8,442 bases of DNA from positions 1-8,442 of the forward strand of contig CAMDFE010000057.1 in the NCBI GenBank assembly GCA_945897395.1. The letters are read 5' to 3'. The position numbers were made by a program, and so were the translations under genes. Positions 1 to 6,187 of this stretch are shown here, piece by piece. Numbering within the stretch: the stretch's first letter is position 1; each line of letters opens with the position of its first letter. This DNA comes from Chryseobacterium gleum. Its GTDB lineage: Bacteria; Bacteroidota; Bacteroidia; Flavobacteriales_D; Sanyastnellaceae. A model generated the notes under the pieces. That model saw only the letters and a program-made list of their open reading frames with translations. It was not told the origin of the DNA and ran no database searches.

Positions 1-117
1 AGCACTGAGTCGTACGTTCAAAAAATATTCTTTGTAGACCGCGAGTCTTATGCTGGCTGGAGAAATTACGCTAAAAAAGTTTATTGTATTAAACCGTTAT
101 CAGAACAAATGCTTTAA
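1..117 (+). CDS. Possible 3' end of an unknown gene (partial, runs in from the left edge)
   Basis: Frame 1 is open from the window edge to TAA at 115-117, giving 38 codons that end in the residues PLSEQML. I recognise no domain. The main support is indirect: a strong rho-independent terminator lies 47 bases downstream, so some plus-strand transcript is expected to end here. The last seven codons and the stop lie inside the dispersed repeat at 96-139. A second copy of that repeat, at 2423, is non-coding, so this tail may be repeat-derived or the frame may be open by chance. Thirty-eight open codons are weak evidence alone. Confidence 0.35.
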   Translation, partial: STESYVQKIFFVDRESYAGWRNYAKKVYCIKPLSEQML

Positions 118-139
118 GGCAAGGTGACTTCCAAAACAC
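96..139 (+). repeat. Dispersed intergenic repeat, copy A
   Basis: The first 34 bases (96-129) match 2423-2456 at 30 of 34 positions. The 26 bases at 114-139 match 1655-1680 at 22 of 26 positions. The shared core is TTAAkGCnnGsTGACT. In this copy, AAGGCA (116-121) can pair with TGCCTT (142-147), so a short hairpin is possible. The start (GTTATCA...AACAAATG...TTTAAGGC) faintly resembles the left half of an integron attC site, but no matching right half with a GTTRRRY core is present. Confidence 0.6.
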
Positions 140-163
140 GATGCCTTTGAAATGATAGAAATA

Positions 164-196
164 AACAAAGTTCACAAAGAACTTTGTTGTTTTTTA
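164..196 (+). terminator. Rho-independent terminator
   Basis: A perfect 10-bp stem (AACAAAGTTC, 164-173, with GAACTTTGTT, 179-188) encloses a five-base loop and is followed by GTTTTTTATT. It should end transcription from the gene to the left. It finishes only about 13 bases before the start codon at 210, leaving almost no room for a separate promoter for the next gene. Confidence 0.8.
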
Positions 197-209
197 TTAA
201 TTTAACCTC

Positions 210-1187
210 ATGAATCGATTCTTTGCAGCTCTTGCCTTGTCGTTTGTGGGGCAAGTTTCATTTAGTCAGTCCATTAATGATAACCGTCTCATTTATTATC
301 CTTTCAGTGGAAACGCTAATGATGAAAGTGGAAATGGTTTTGATGGTGTTGGCAATGCCACTTTGACCGCTGATCGTTTCGGAAACCCGAATGAGACCTA
401 TTATTTCAATGGAACCAACAATTATATTGATCTATCGAATGACCCCGCACTTAAGCCGGATTTACCTGTAAGTCTTGCTTTTTGGGTAAAATTCGATGAT
501 AACGATCCAACCCATTCAACAGTAATCTGCACAGATTTCGCTCAGGATAATCATACGGGCGTTTGGGTTAGTCGATCAAGTACTGGTAATTTGGCTGTTA
601 GTTATGGCGACAATTCTGGGGGAACGACAGGTATCAACAGAAGGACAAAAGCGGGAAGCACCTCATTGCAGGCGAATACTTGGTACCATGTTGCTGTTGT
701 AGTCAATGGAGCGCTTGATATGGAAATTTACATTAATTGTAAAAATAATGGTGGAACCTATTCAGGTTCGGGAGGTTTCATTGAATATTCGACAACTCCA
801 GGAAGCGCTGGTCGTAAAGATTCAAATACGACCGCTCCATCTTTATATTTCAAAGGAACTTTAGATAATCTTATGTATTGGGATAGAGCATTGGTGGACA
901 GTGATTTTAATACTCTTTGTACAAATGTTCATTCTTCTGAAGAAGCTAATTTAATACCCGAAAACTGGACTGTTTTTCCAAATCCGTCTGCGGAAAGCAT
1001 CAGCGTTAATGGAATTGGAAATGTTACTTTAGCTCAATTCTCAATCTTTGACTCTCGAGGAAAGTTAATTCGAACAAAGACTCAAACTAATGCGAGTATC
1101 GACATCTCAAATTTTTCTATAGGCATTTATTACCTACGGATCGAATCCCCAAGCTCTACTAAAGTTTTGAAATTTATTAAGGAATAG
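210..1187 (+). CDS. Secreted LamG-like (concanavalin-fold) protein with T9SS C-terminal sorting domain
   Basis: 325 residues, three modules. Residues 1-20 form a Sec signal peptide (basic start, hydrophobic core, likely cleavage after FSQ). Residues about 25-235 look like a LamG_3/concanavalin A-like lectin domain: LIYYPFSGNANDESGNG at the front, NTWYHVAVVVNG in the middle, and FKGTLDNLMYWDRAL before the end, the usual order for this family. Residues about 250-325 form a T9SS type A sorting domain (VFPNPS..., IFDSRGKLIRT, SIGIYYLRI, VLKFIKE). The protein should cross the outer membrane by T9SS and be attached to or released from the surface. LamG domains often bind glycans, but the ligand here is unknown and no catalytic domain is present. 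The start is the first ATG after the terminator; no Shine-Dalgarno is visible, as is usual in Bacteroidota. The gene sits alone in an accessory-looking stretch. Confidence 0.88.
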   Translation: MNRFFAALALSFVGQVSFSQSINDNRLIYYPFSGNANDESGNGFDGVGNATLTADRFGNPNETYYFNGTNNYIDLSNDPALKPDLPVSLAFWVKFDDNDPTHSTVICTDFAQDNHTGVWVSRSSTGNLAVSYGDNSGGTTGINRRTKAGSTSLQANTWYHVAVVVNGALDMEIYINCKNNGGTYSGSGGFIEYSTTPGSAGRKDSNTTAPSLYFKGTLDNLMYWDRALVDSDFNTLCTNVHSSEEANLIPENWTVFPNPSAESISVNGIGNVTLAQFSIFDSRGKLIRTKTQTNASIDISNFSIGIYYLRIESPSSTKVLKFIKE

Positions 1188-1199
1188 AGATATAAATAT

Positions 1200-1232
1200 T
1201 TACCTCAACTCCGCCGAACAATGGGCTTGCAC
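1200..1232 (-). pseudogene. Remnant copy of the 3' end of pheT
   Basis: Bases 1201-1220 match the last coding bases of pheT (2478-2497) at 19 of 20 positions. Read on the minus strand in the pheT frame, this stretch encodes VQAHCSAELR-stop, against LQSECSAELR-stop for the real PheT C-terminus. The differences inside the match are synonymous or stop-for-stop (GCT to GCG, TAG to TAA), which suggests a diverged homologous pheT tail rather than chance. Similarity fades further upstream, so only about 10 codons remain. It directly abuts the stop codon of the lipoprotein gene at 1234. It could mark the edge of inserted DNA next to pheT. Confidence 0.5.
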
Positions 1233-1233
1233 A

Positions 1234-1563
1234 CTAAGGCAAAACTTCTGAAATTTCAATCAAACCACCAGGAATTTGTGTTGTCTCGGTGTAGAGCAAT
1301 TCCTTGTTTACATAAACAGAGATGCTTGTTGTTCCAATTCCTGTATTGATGGCAGAAAGAAATACATTGCCGCCTTTGGAATGTCTAAAAGAAACTTCCC
1401 AGCTACCTGAAACAGTTTCTTGTCGCACCGATGGTGTAACCATTGTATACGCAATTAATGCGGATCCACTAGAACTCACTTTGTATTCAACTCTTGGATG
1501 TTCCTCCTTGGAACAAGAAAGGAGCATCAAAGACGCAAAAAGTATAGTTAGGATTGTCTTCAT
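1234..1563 (-). CDS. Small lipoprotein with an MmpS-like beta-rich domain
   Basis: 109 residues. The N-terminus has a lipoprotein signal with lipobox LLSC, so Cys17 should be lipidated, followed by SKEE. The rest is beta-rich: VEYKVSSSGSALIAYTM, then SGSWEVSFRH, then VFLSAINTGIGTTSISVYVNKELL. This order (a V-Y-V-x-G start, a central Trp, then an alanine-containing strand and a V-x-V-N turn) resembles the small periplasmic MmpS/DUF4307-like immunoglobulin-type fold seen in lipoproteins of several phyla; that family link is my inference from pattern only. No catalytic residues are apparent and the role is unknown. It is transcribed alone on the minus strand with a plausible promoter at 1591-1624. 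The coding stop is directly followed by the pheT-tail remnant. Confidence 0.8.
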   Translation of the reverse strand: MKTILTILFASLMLLSCSKEEHPRVEYKVSSSGSALIAYTMVTPSVRQETVSGSWEVSFRHSKGGNVFLSAINTGIGTTSISVYVNKELLYTETTQIPGGLIEISEVLP

Positions 1564-1590
1564 AAATTTTATTCGAAAAATGCTAGTCTA

Positions 1591-1624
1591 CAAACAGACC
1601 AACCTAATTGTATATTTCAATAAA
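1591..1624 (-). promoter_or_regulatory. Candidate Bacteroidota-type promoter for the lipoprotein gene
   Basis: On the minus strand, TCTGTTTG (1591-1598) matches the -7 consensus TAnnTTTG at all but one specified position. A TTTATTG (1618-1624) sits upstream with exactly 19 bases between, the usual spacing to the -33 TTG element. The start codon follows about 28 bases downstream of the -7 box. This is consensus matching only. Confidence 0.45.
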
Positions 1625-1654
1625 TGTAGTGTTTAATGTCAGCATTCTTTCAGA

Positions 1655-1680
1655 TTAATGCAAGCTGACTCGCAAAACAC
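1655..1680 (+). repeat. Dispersed intergenic repeat, copy C
   Basis: These 26 bases match copy A (114-139) at 22 of 26 positions, including the CAAAACAC tail. They share TTAAnGCnnGnTGACTCGC with copy B (2441-2459). The copy lies in the 276-bp divergent gap between the lipoprotein gene and the gene at 1840. Apart from this repeat, the lipoprotein promoter and an imperfect hairpin (GGGCAA 1785-1790 / TTGCCC 1804-1809), I see nothing else in that gap. Confidence 0.5.
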
Positions 1681-1839
1681 CTGCGGAAATTTTACACTCA
1701 ATTGTGTGTACAGGATAGTTATCTTCGGGTGTATGCAACTAAATCAATCATAAGAAGGTCTAAAGACTGAGCAGATAAAAATAAGGGCAAGCTCTCAATC
1801 CAATTGCCCAATCGTTAAACAATTAAAAACAAACAAAAC

Positions 1840-2385
1840 ATGAAAAGATTATTACTAGGAGCTTTACTACTATTGAGCACAACCAACATATTCTCACAAA
1901 ATGACACAATTGAAGGTAAATGGTCACAAGCCGGATTTTCAAATACGCTCAGAATATATGAAAATGGCCTCATATATACATACTATTGCACAACGGGCAA
2001 TTGTGATTCTTTGTATAATACTTATGAAGCTGCCGATGGCAATCATATACCAGGAATAGATGGATATACGCTTCAGAATGGCATTCTAACAATTGACAAT
2101 GATATAAATGATACTGACCCCGGTTTTGCTTTAGGTTCTGTTACATTTTCGTGTGAAGGAAACATTTATGAAATAGTTACATCCCAAAATATGGCTACTT
2201 TTGTTCGATTAAACACAAATCTTGACGACTGCAATTCGGTGTCAATTACTGAAGAAACTCTAAATTCGTCATTCACGACTGATAAATACTACGATTTATT
2301 GGGTAGAGAAATTAAGGACATAACAACATACCCAATACATTCTCTCTACATCAAGAACGGTAAAAAATATATCAAAGCTCAATAA
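1840..2385 (+). CDS. Small secreted protein with T9SS C-terminal sorting signal
   Basis: 181 residues. Residues 1-20 are a Sec signal peptide (MKRLLLGALLLLSTTNIFSQ). The middle (about 21-130) is a compact, likely beta-rich domain: GKWSQAGFSNTLRIYENG, two cysteines in the CTTGNC pair, and two further cysteines later (FSCEG, DDCNS). The layout recalls small lipocalin-like domains, but I do not recognise the family. The end (about 145-181) is a short sorting domain, recognised by YYDLLGREIKD followed by LYIKNGKKYIK, the standard T9SS C-terminal ending. It should be exported through the outer membrane. The leader before the ATG is A-rich (AATTAAAAACAAACAAAAC), typical of Bacteroidota genes without a Shine-Dalgarno. 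No enzyme motif is visible, so the function is unknown. Confidence 0.82.
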   Translation: MKRLLLGALLLLSTTNIFSQNDTIEGKWSQAGFSNTLRIYENGLIYTYYCTTGNCDSLYNTYEAADGNHIPGIDGYTLQNGILTIDNDINDTDPGFALGSVTFSCEGNIYEIVTSQNMATFVRLNTNLDDCNSVSITEETLNSSFTTDKYYDLLGREIKDITTYPIHSLYIKNGKKYIKAQ

Positions 2386-2422
2386 CAAACTGTGCAAAAT
2401 TTACTAATGGCAGCTGCAAACA

Positions 2423-2456
2423 GTTATCATAACAAATGGTTTAAGGCGCGGTGACT
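2423..2456 (+). repeat. Dispersed intergenic repeat, copy B
   Basis: These 34 bases match copy A (96-129) at 30 of 34 positions. The copy begins 37 bases after the stop of the gene at 1840 and ends about 20 bases before the end of pheT. Within and after it, CGCGGTGA occurs twice ten bases apart (2447-2454, 2457-2464). No complementary right half follows before pheT. Confidence 0.6.
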
Positions 2457-2476
2457 CGCGGTGAATAAATTCCTTC

Positions 2477-4894
2477 CTACCTCAACTCAGCCGAACACTC
2501 ACTCTGCAAGCCTTGCAAAATGCGTTGCATGCTCTTCTCTACAACCTCATCGGTTAGAGTTTGCTGAGCGTCTTGAAGAATGAATTTCAAAGCGTAAGAT
2601 TTCTTTCCTTCTGGAAGATTCTTGCCTTCGTAAACGTCGAGCAAATTCACTTCCTTCAACAATTTCTTTTCGCTTTTTAAAGCAGACACACGAAGGCTTT
2701 CGAACGTTGTTTCCTTGTTCAACGACAACGATAAATCGCGACGAACCCAAGGGAATTTATTCAACGGTTGGAAGGCATTGCGCTGCTGCGTTTTCAATTT
2801 CTCTAACGTATCGAAATCGAATTCAGCATAAAATACTTCCTGCTCCACATCGGTCATTTCCTGAATAGCACCGCTCACTCTTCCCAACTTCACCAACGAT
2901 TTTTTCTGAGAAGAAAGTTCCATTCCATAAGCGAAAATGGGAGAGTCTTGAATCGAAATCACATCGACTTGCTGAATGCCCAACGCATTCAAAATATTCT
3001 CTACCGCCGCTCGCAACTGCGCCAACGACGAAGCATTGCCGCTATTCTTCCAAGACTCAGCGCTTTCCTTTCCACACAACCACAACGCCAGTTTGCGCTT
3101 CTCTTTGTATCCGTTTTCCGTCTTGCGGTATTCCTTTCCAATTTCAAACAAACGAAGATCCGTAGCACGATGCTTTTCATTCAACGAAATGCTTTCCATT
3201 CCACCAAACAGCAACGTGCTGCGCATGTGCGACAAATCTTTGCTCAACGGATTCAACAACGAAACGCTGTTCACGCCCAACGCCGCATCGAACGCTTCAG
3301 CGTACTTGCTCTTGGTAAGCGACATGTTCATGATTTCAGTGTAGCCCTCTGCCACCAACAAGTCGGCAAGACGGAAGTGCAAGCTCTCCGTTTTCCCCTT
3401 GGTATTCAAGGAAAGCGTCATACGCGAAGGAAGCTCTACTTTGTCGTATCCGTAAATACGAAGCACTTCTTCCGCAACGTCAGCCGGACGCGTTACTTCC
3501 ACGCGATTGTACGGCACAAGGACCATCCAGCCGTCTTCGGTTGAAGTAACTTCGAACTGCAAATCGTTCAATATGGAAACAACCGTTTCGCTTGGTATAT
3601 CAATTCCCAACAACGATTTCAAATAATTTTTCTGAACTGAAATTTCTGTTTTTGGAAGTGCAACCGGATAAACATCTTGTGCTTCAATCAACTCGGCATT
3701 TGGATTTTCCGCTTGAATTAATTCCCAAGCACGTGCTAACGCATTTGGAATTCCGTCTACAGCCACGCCTCTTTCAAAGCGAAACGAAGAATCGGAATGT
3801 ATCTGATTGCGCTTCGCGCTCTTGCGCACACGCACCGCATTGAAGCAGGCACTTTCAAAAACAACGAACGAATCTTCAGCGCTGACGCCCGCATTTTTTC
3901 CACCCATAACACCACCCATGCAAAGCACTTCGTTTTGGTTGGAAATAACCACGTCTTCGCTGGTGAGTTTGCGCGAAACACCATCAAGTGTTTCTAACGC
4001 TTCATCTGTATTTGCATTTCGAACCGTGATGGTCTGATTCGGAAAATCATTCGCCTTGAACACGTGCAGCGGTTGACCCAATTCATGCTGAACATAATTC
4101 GTTACGTCTACGCACAAGTTCACGCTCTTCACGCCAATAACGGCAAGGGTTTCCTGAATGAAGGTTGGCGTCTCTTGGTTTTCAATTCCGCTAACCACTG
4201 CGAACGCATAGCGCGAACACTCGGTGTTTTCGTGAAGATCTAATTTCCAATTTTTTTGTTGGAAGGAAATCGGCTTCGCCTCTGTGGAGGTAAGCGTAAC
4301 TTTTTCTGCGTTCTCGAGATTCCACGCTGCCGCGAAATCGCGCGCCACACCGGCGTGTGAAAGGGCATCTGTTCTATTCGGAGTAATACCAATTTCAAGG
4401 CATGCATCGCTTTCAATATTCAATGCAACGGCTGCAGGAGTTCCCACTTCTGTTTCTTCTGGAAGAATAAGAATACCGTCGTGTGAAGCGCCCAGGCCTA
4501 GTTCGTCTTCGGCGCAGATCATACCAATTGATTCTGCTCCGCGAATTTTACTTTTCTTAATGGTGAAAGCCTCGCCAGATGAGGGATACAATGTGGTTCC
4601 AACAGTAGCCACTAAAACTTTTTGTCCGGCTGCTACATTGGGTGCACCGCAAACAATTTGCACGGGTTCACCTTCACCTAGATTCACTTTCGTGATAGAC
4701 AAACGATCTGCATCGGGGTGCTTTGCGCATTCGAGCACATGTCCGACAACCACGCCTTTTAATCCGCCTGGAATTTTCTCAACGCTTTCTACACCTTCCA
4801 CTTCTAGTCCAGTTCTGGTAAGGGTTGCAGCAACTAGGTCGTGAGACGGAAGTGGTTGCACCAATTGAGAAAGCAGTTTATAAGAGATTTTCAT
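2477..4894 (-). CDS. pheT: Phenylalanine--tRNA ligase beta subunit
   Basis: 805 residues, normal length for the bacterial beta subunit. With PheS it forms the alpha2-beta2 cytoplasmic enzyme that charges tRNA-Phe. Domains in order: an N-terminal arm; an OB-fold tRNA-binding domain at about 39-150 (VVGHVLECAKHPDADRLS, then VCGAPN and KIRGAESIGM); the B3/B4 editing region (about 212-385: NLCVDVTNYVQHELGQPLH, MGGVMGG, SDSSFRFERGV); the B5 domain (about 405-475, ending RPADVAEEVLRIYGYD); the catalytic-core-like fold (MRSTLLFGGMESI, LRLFEIGKEY); and a C-terminal FDX-ACB anticodon-binding domain (about 712-805, NKFPWVRRDLSLSL). pheS is not adjacent in this window, as is common in Bacteroidota. The gene is divergent from tRNA-Pro with an 82-base gap. 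Its last codons (CSAELR) recur in diverged form at 1200-1232. Confidence 0.97.
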   Translation of the reverse strand: MKISYKLLSQLVQPLPSHDLVAATLTRTGLEVEGVESVEKIPGGLKGVVVGHVLECAKHPDADRLSITKVNLGEGEPVQIVCGAPNVAAGQKVLVATVGTTLYPSSGEAFTIKKSKIRGAESIGMICAEDELGLGASHDGILILPEETEVGTPAAVALNIESDACLEIGITPNRTDALSHAGVARDFAAAWNLENAEKVTLTSTEAKPISFQQKNWKLDLHENTECSRYAFAVVSGIENQETPTFIQETLAVIGVKSVNLCVDVTNYVQHELGQPLHVFKANDFPNQTITVRNANTDEALETLDGVSRKLTSEDVVISNQNEVLCMGGVMGGKNAGVSAEDSFVVFESACFNAVRVRKSAKRNQIHSDSSFRFERGVAVDGIPNALARAWELIQAENPNAELIEAQDVYPVALPKTEISVQKNYLKSLLGIDIPSETVVSILNDLQFEVTSTEDGWMVLVPYNRVEVTRPADVAEEVLRIYGYDKVELPSRMTLSLNTKGKTESLHFRLADLLVAEGYTEIMNMSLTKSKYAEAFDAALGVNSVSLLNPLSKDLSHMRSTLLFGGMESISLNEKHRATDLRLFEIGKEYRKTENGYKEKRKLALWLCGKESAESWKNSGNASSLAQLRAAVENILNALGIQQVDVISIQDSPIFAYGMELSSQKKSLVKLGRVSGAIQEMTDVEQEVFYAEFDFDTLEKLKTQQRNAFQPLNKFPWVRRDLSLSLNKETTFESLRVSALKSEKKLLKEVNLLDVYEGKNLPEGKKSYALKFILQDAQQTLTDEVVEKSMQRILQGLQSECSAELR

Positions 4895-4911
4895 ATTCGC
4901 GAATTAGACTG

Positions 4912-4919
4912 CAAAAATA
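4912..4919 (-). promoter_or_regulatory. Predicted -7 box of the pheT promoter
   Basis: On the minus strand the bases read TATTTTTG, a full match to the Bacteroidota -7 consensus TAnnTTTG, 17 bases upstream of the pheT start codon. I could not identify a convincing -33 TTG at the standard distance. The leader would be short and lacks a Shine-Dalgarno. Confidence 0.5.
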
Positions 4920-4954
4920 AAGACAAACGCGGGGGCGAGGGCTTAGAATTTTCT

Positions 4955-4962
4955 TACTTTTG
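4955..4962 (+). promoter_or_regulatory. Predicted -7 box of the tRNA-Pro promoter
   Basis: TACTTTTG is a full match to TAnnTTTG and ends 14 bases before the tRNA, leaving a plausible short 5' leader. No clear -33 element is seen. This box and the pheT -7 box are 35 bases apart on opposite strands, so the two promoters would share upstream sequence. Confidence 0.5.
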
Positions 4963-4976
4963 CCTCTCTTCAAAAA

Positions 4977-5049
4977 CGGGATGTAGCTCAGTTGGTAGAG
5001 TACACGTCTGGGGGGCGTGTGGTCGCAGGTTCAAGTCCTGTCATCCCGA
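4977..5049 (+). tRNA. tRNA-Pro (anticodon GGG)
   Basis: The sequence folds as a full cloverleaf. The acceptor stem is CGGGATG (4977-4983) with CATCCCG (5042-5048), and the discriminator is A5049. The D stem GCTC/GAGT closes with a G-U pair. The anticodon stem CACGT (5003-5007) pairs with GCGTG (5015-5019) around the loop CTGGGGG, which places GGG at 34-36 with G at 37, as expected for proline. The T arm is GCAGG-TTCAAGT-CCTGT. The variable loop is five bases. It decodes CCC and CCU. CCA is not encoded, so the 3' end must be added by nucleotidyltransferase. Confidence 0.97.
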
Positions 5050-5064
5050 CAAAAACCTCCTTAT

Positions 5065-5096
5065 AACCCTTGAAAATCAAGGGTTTTGTTTTTTGA
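5065..5096 (+). terminator. Rho-independent terminator after tRNA-Pro
   Basis: A perfect 9-bp stem (AACCCTTGA, 5065-5073, with TCAAGGGTT, 5077-5085) with an AAA loop is followed by TTGTTTTTTG. It ends tRNA-Pro transcription. The rlmF start codon follows only about 11 bases after the T-run, so rlmF expression must come from read-through or from a promoter overlapping the hairpin. Confidence 0.85.
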
Positions 5097-5106
5097 AGTA
5101 CAAAAA

Positions 5107-6024
5107 ATGAACAAAAAAATGCACCAAAGAAATCAACCCAAAGAAAACTACAACTTCCCTGAACTCATTCAAGCCGTTCCCGAGTTGGGGGTGTTTGTGA
5201 AAATGAATGCGTACGGAAATGAGAGTATCGATTTCTTCAATGCTGAAGCGGTGAAGCTACTTAATAAAGCGCTGCTGAAAAGCAACTACGGTATTGCGCA
5301 TTGGGACATTCCCGCAAATTATTTGTGTCCTCCCATTCCGGGAAGAGCTGAATACATGCACCAAGTAGCCGATCTGTTATACAAGAACAATCCGGAATAT
5401 CTTCAAGATAAAAAATTGGGAAACAACATTCGTGTGCTCGATGTAGGCGTGGGCGCGAACTGCATCTACCCCATTGTTGGCGTGCACGATTACAACTGGA
5501 ATTTCGTTGGAACCGACATCGATGAAAAGGCCATTGCCGTTTCACAAAAAATTGTAAACGAGAACGATTCACTTCAACATAAAATTGAATTGCGTCATCA
5601 AAAAAATCCGCACGACATCTTTCACGGAATTATCCTTCCCAATGAAAAATTCCACCTCACAGTGTGCAATCCACCTTTCCATGCGTCGCTTCAAGAAGCA
5701 CAACAAGGGAATCTTCGCAAAAACAGAAACCTGAAAAACACGCGCAACACCAAAGTGCAATTGAATTTCGGCGGACAAGGAACCGAGCTCTGGTGCGAAG
5801 GCGGAGAAGAAACCTTCATTGAAAAAATGATACTTCAAAGCGCTGTTTACTCGAATCAAGTCTTGTGGTTCAGCTCCCTAGTTTCAAAGGAAAGCACCCT
5901 GAAAAAAATTCAACTCAAACTCGAATACGTCGACGCCTGTGAGATGAAAATTCTCCCCATGCAATTAGGCAATAAGGTGAGTCGGATTGTCTGTTGGTCT
6001 TTTCAGAAGGAACTTCGTTGTTAG
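5107..6024 (+). CDS. rlmF: 23S rRNA (adenine(1618)-N6)-methyltransferase
   Basis: 305 residues from this ATG, matching the usual size of about 300 for RlmF (YbiN). The enzyme uses S-adenosylmethionine to methylate N6 of A1618 in 23S rRNA in the cytoplasm. Visible family motifs: SIDFFNAEAVKLLNKALL and WDIPANYLCPPIPGRAEY in the N-terminal part; the SAM-binding loop LDVGVGANCIYPIVG (about 111-125) with an acidic TDID end of strand 2; the catalytic CNPPFH (about 187-192) of N6-adenine methyltransferases; and LNFGGQGTELWCEGGEETFI further on. An upstream in-frame TTG (5086) lies inside the terminator T-run and is an unlikely start; a second ATG at 5119 is possible. The C-terminus QKELRC-stop is encoded by the first 14-bp unit of the repeat array that follows. 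Confidence 0.95.
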   Translation: MNKKMHQRNQPKENYNFPELIQAVPELGVFVKMNAYGNESIDFFNAEAVKLLNKALLKSNYGIAHWDIPANYLCPPIPGRAEYMHQVADLLYKNNPEYLQDKKLGNNIRVLDVGVGANCIYPIVGVHDYNWNFVGTDIDEKAIAVSQKIVNENDSLQHKIELRHQKNPHDIFHGIILPNEKFHLTVCNPPFHASLQEAQQGNLRKNRNLKNTRNTKVQLNFGGQGTELWCEGGEETFIEKMILQSAVYSNQVLWFSSLVSKESTLKKIQLKLEYVDACEMKILPMQLGNKVSRIVCWSFQKELRC

Positions 6025-6093
6025 AACTTCGTTGTTAGAACTGCGTTGTTAGAACTGCGTTGTGAGAACTGCGTTGTGGGAACTACGTTGTTA
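6010..6093 (+). repeat. Six tandem 14-bp repeats at the 3' end of rlmF
   Basis: Six head-to-tail units with consensus GAACTnCGTTGTKA begin at 6010, 6024, 6038, 6052, 6066 and 6080. Units 1 and 2 are identical; later units differ at one to three bases. Unit 1 encodes the final ELRC of RlmF, and the stop TAG spans the junction with unit 2. The same unit recurs inverted at 6778-6791 (one copy) and at 7497-7539 (three diverged copies), each time at the 3' end of a gene. Confidence 0.92.
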
Positions 6094-6105
6094 AATCGTC
6101 GAAGA

Positions 6106-6187
6106 CCCTCGTTGCTTGCAACCCTCGTCTGTAAGACCTTCGCGAAGCAATTCGCCCTCGCAACGCCAGTTGCCCTCGTCCTTAGGA
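6106..6187 (+). repeat. Palindrome array 1: five CCCTCG-hairpin units
   Basis: 82 bases made of five abutting units with no base left over. Each unit is CCYTCG followed by a palindrome: TTGC-TT-GCAA, TCT-GTA-AGA, CGAA-GCAA-TTCG, CAAC-GCCA-GTTG and TCC-TTA-GGA. Four or five different stems are each self-complementary while the CCCTCG stays fixed. The loop of the last palindrome (TTA, 6182-6184) is the stop codon of the convergent DUF1456 gene. The array fills the gap between the convergent rlmF and DUF1456 genes and could fold in the transcripts of both, but there is no T-run, so it is not a classical terminator. Confidence 0.88.

Noticed and set aside
96..160. A complete integron attC site at copy A
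   Set aside because: Only the left half is attC-like. A six-base complementary arm exists at 142-147, but no GTTRRRY core follows and copies B and C lack the right arm.
1322..1636. A 104-codon plus-strand frame
   Set aside because: It is antisense to the lipoprotein gene, which has a proper lipobox signal and promoter; the plus frame has no signal or domain.
2948..4844. Several long plus-strand frames opposite pheT (2948-3544, 4284-4844 and shorter ones)
   Set aside because: They are antisense frames of a clear pheT gene and show no domains; composition reflects the complementary codons.
5086..5106. TTG start for rlmF at 5086
   Set aside because: It lies in the T-run of the terminator, and the added residues MFFEVQK are not part of the RlmF pattern. 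ATG 5107 is preferred.
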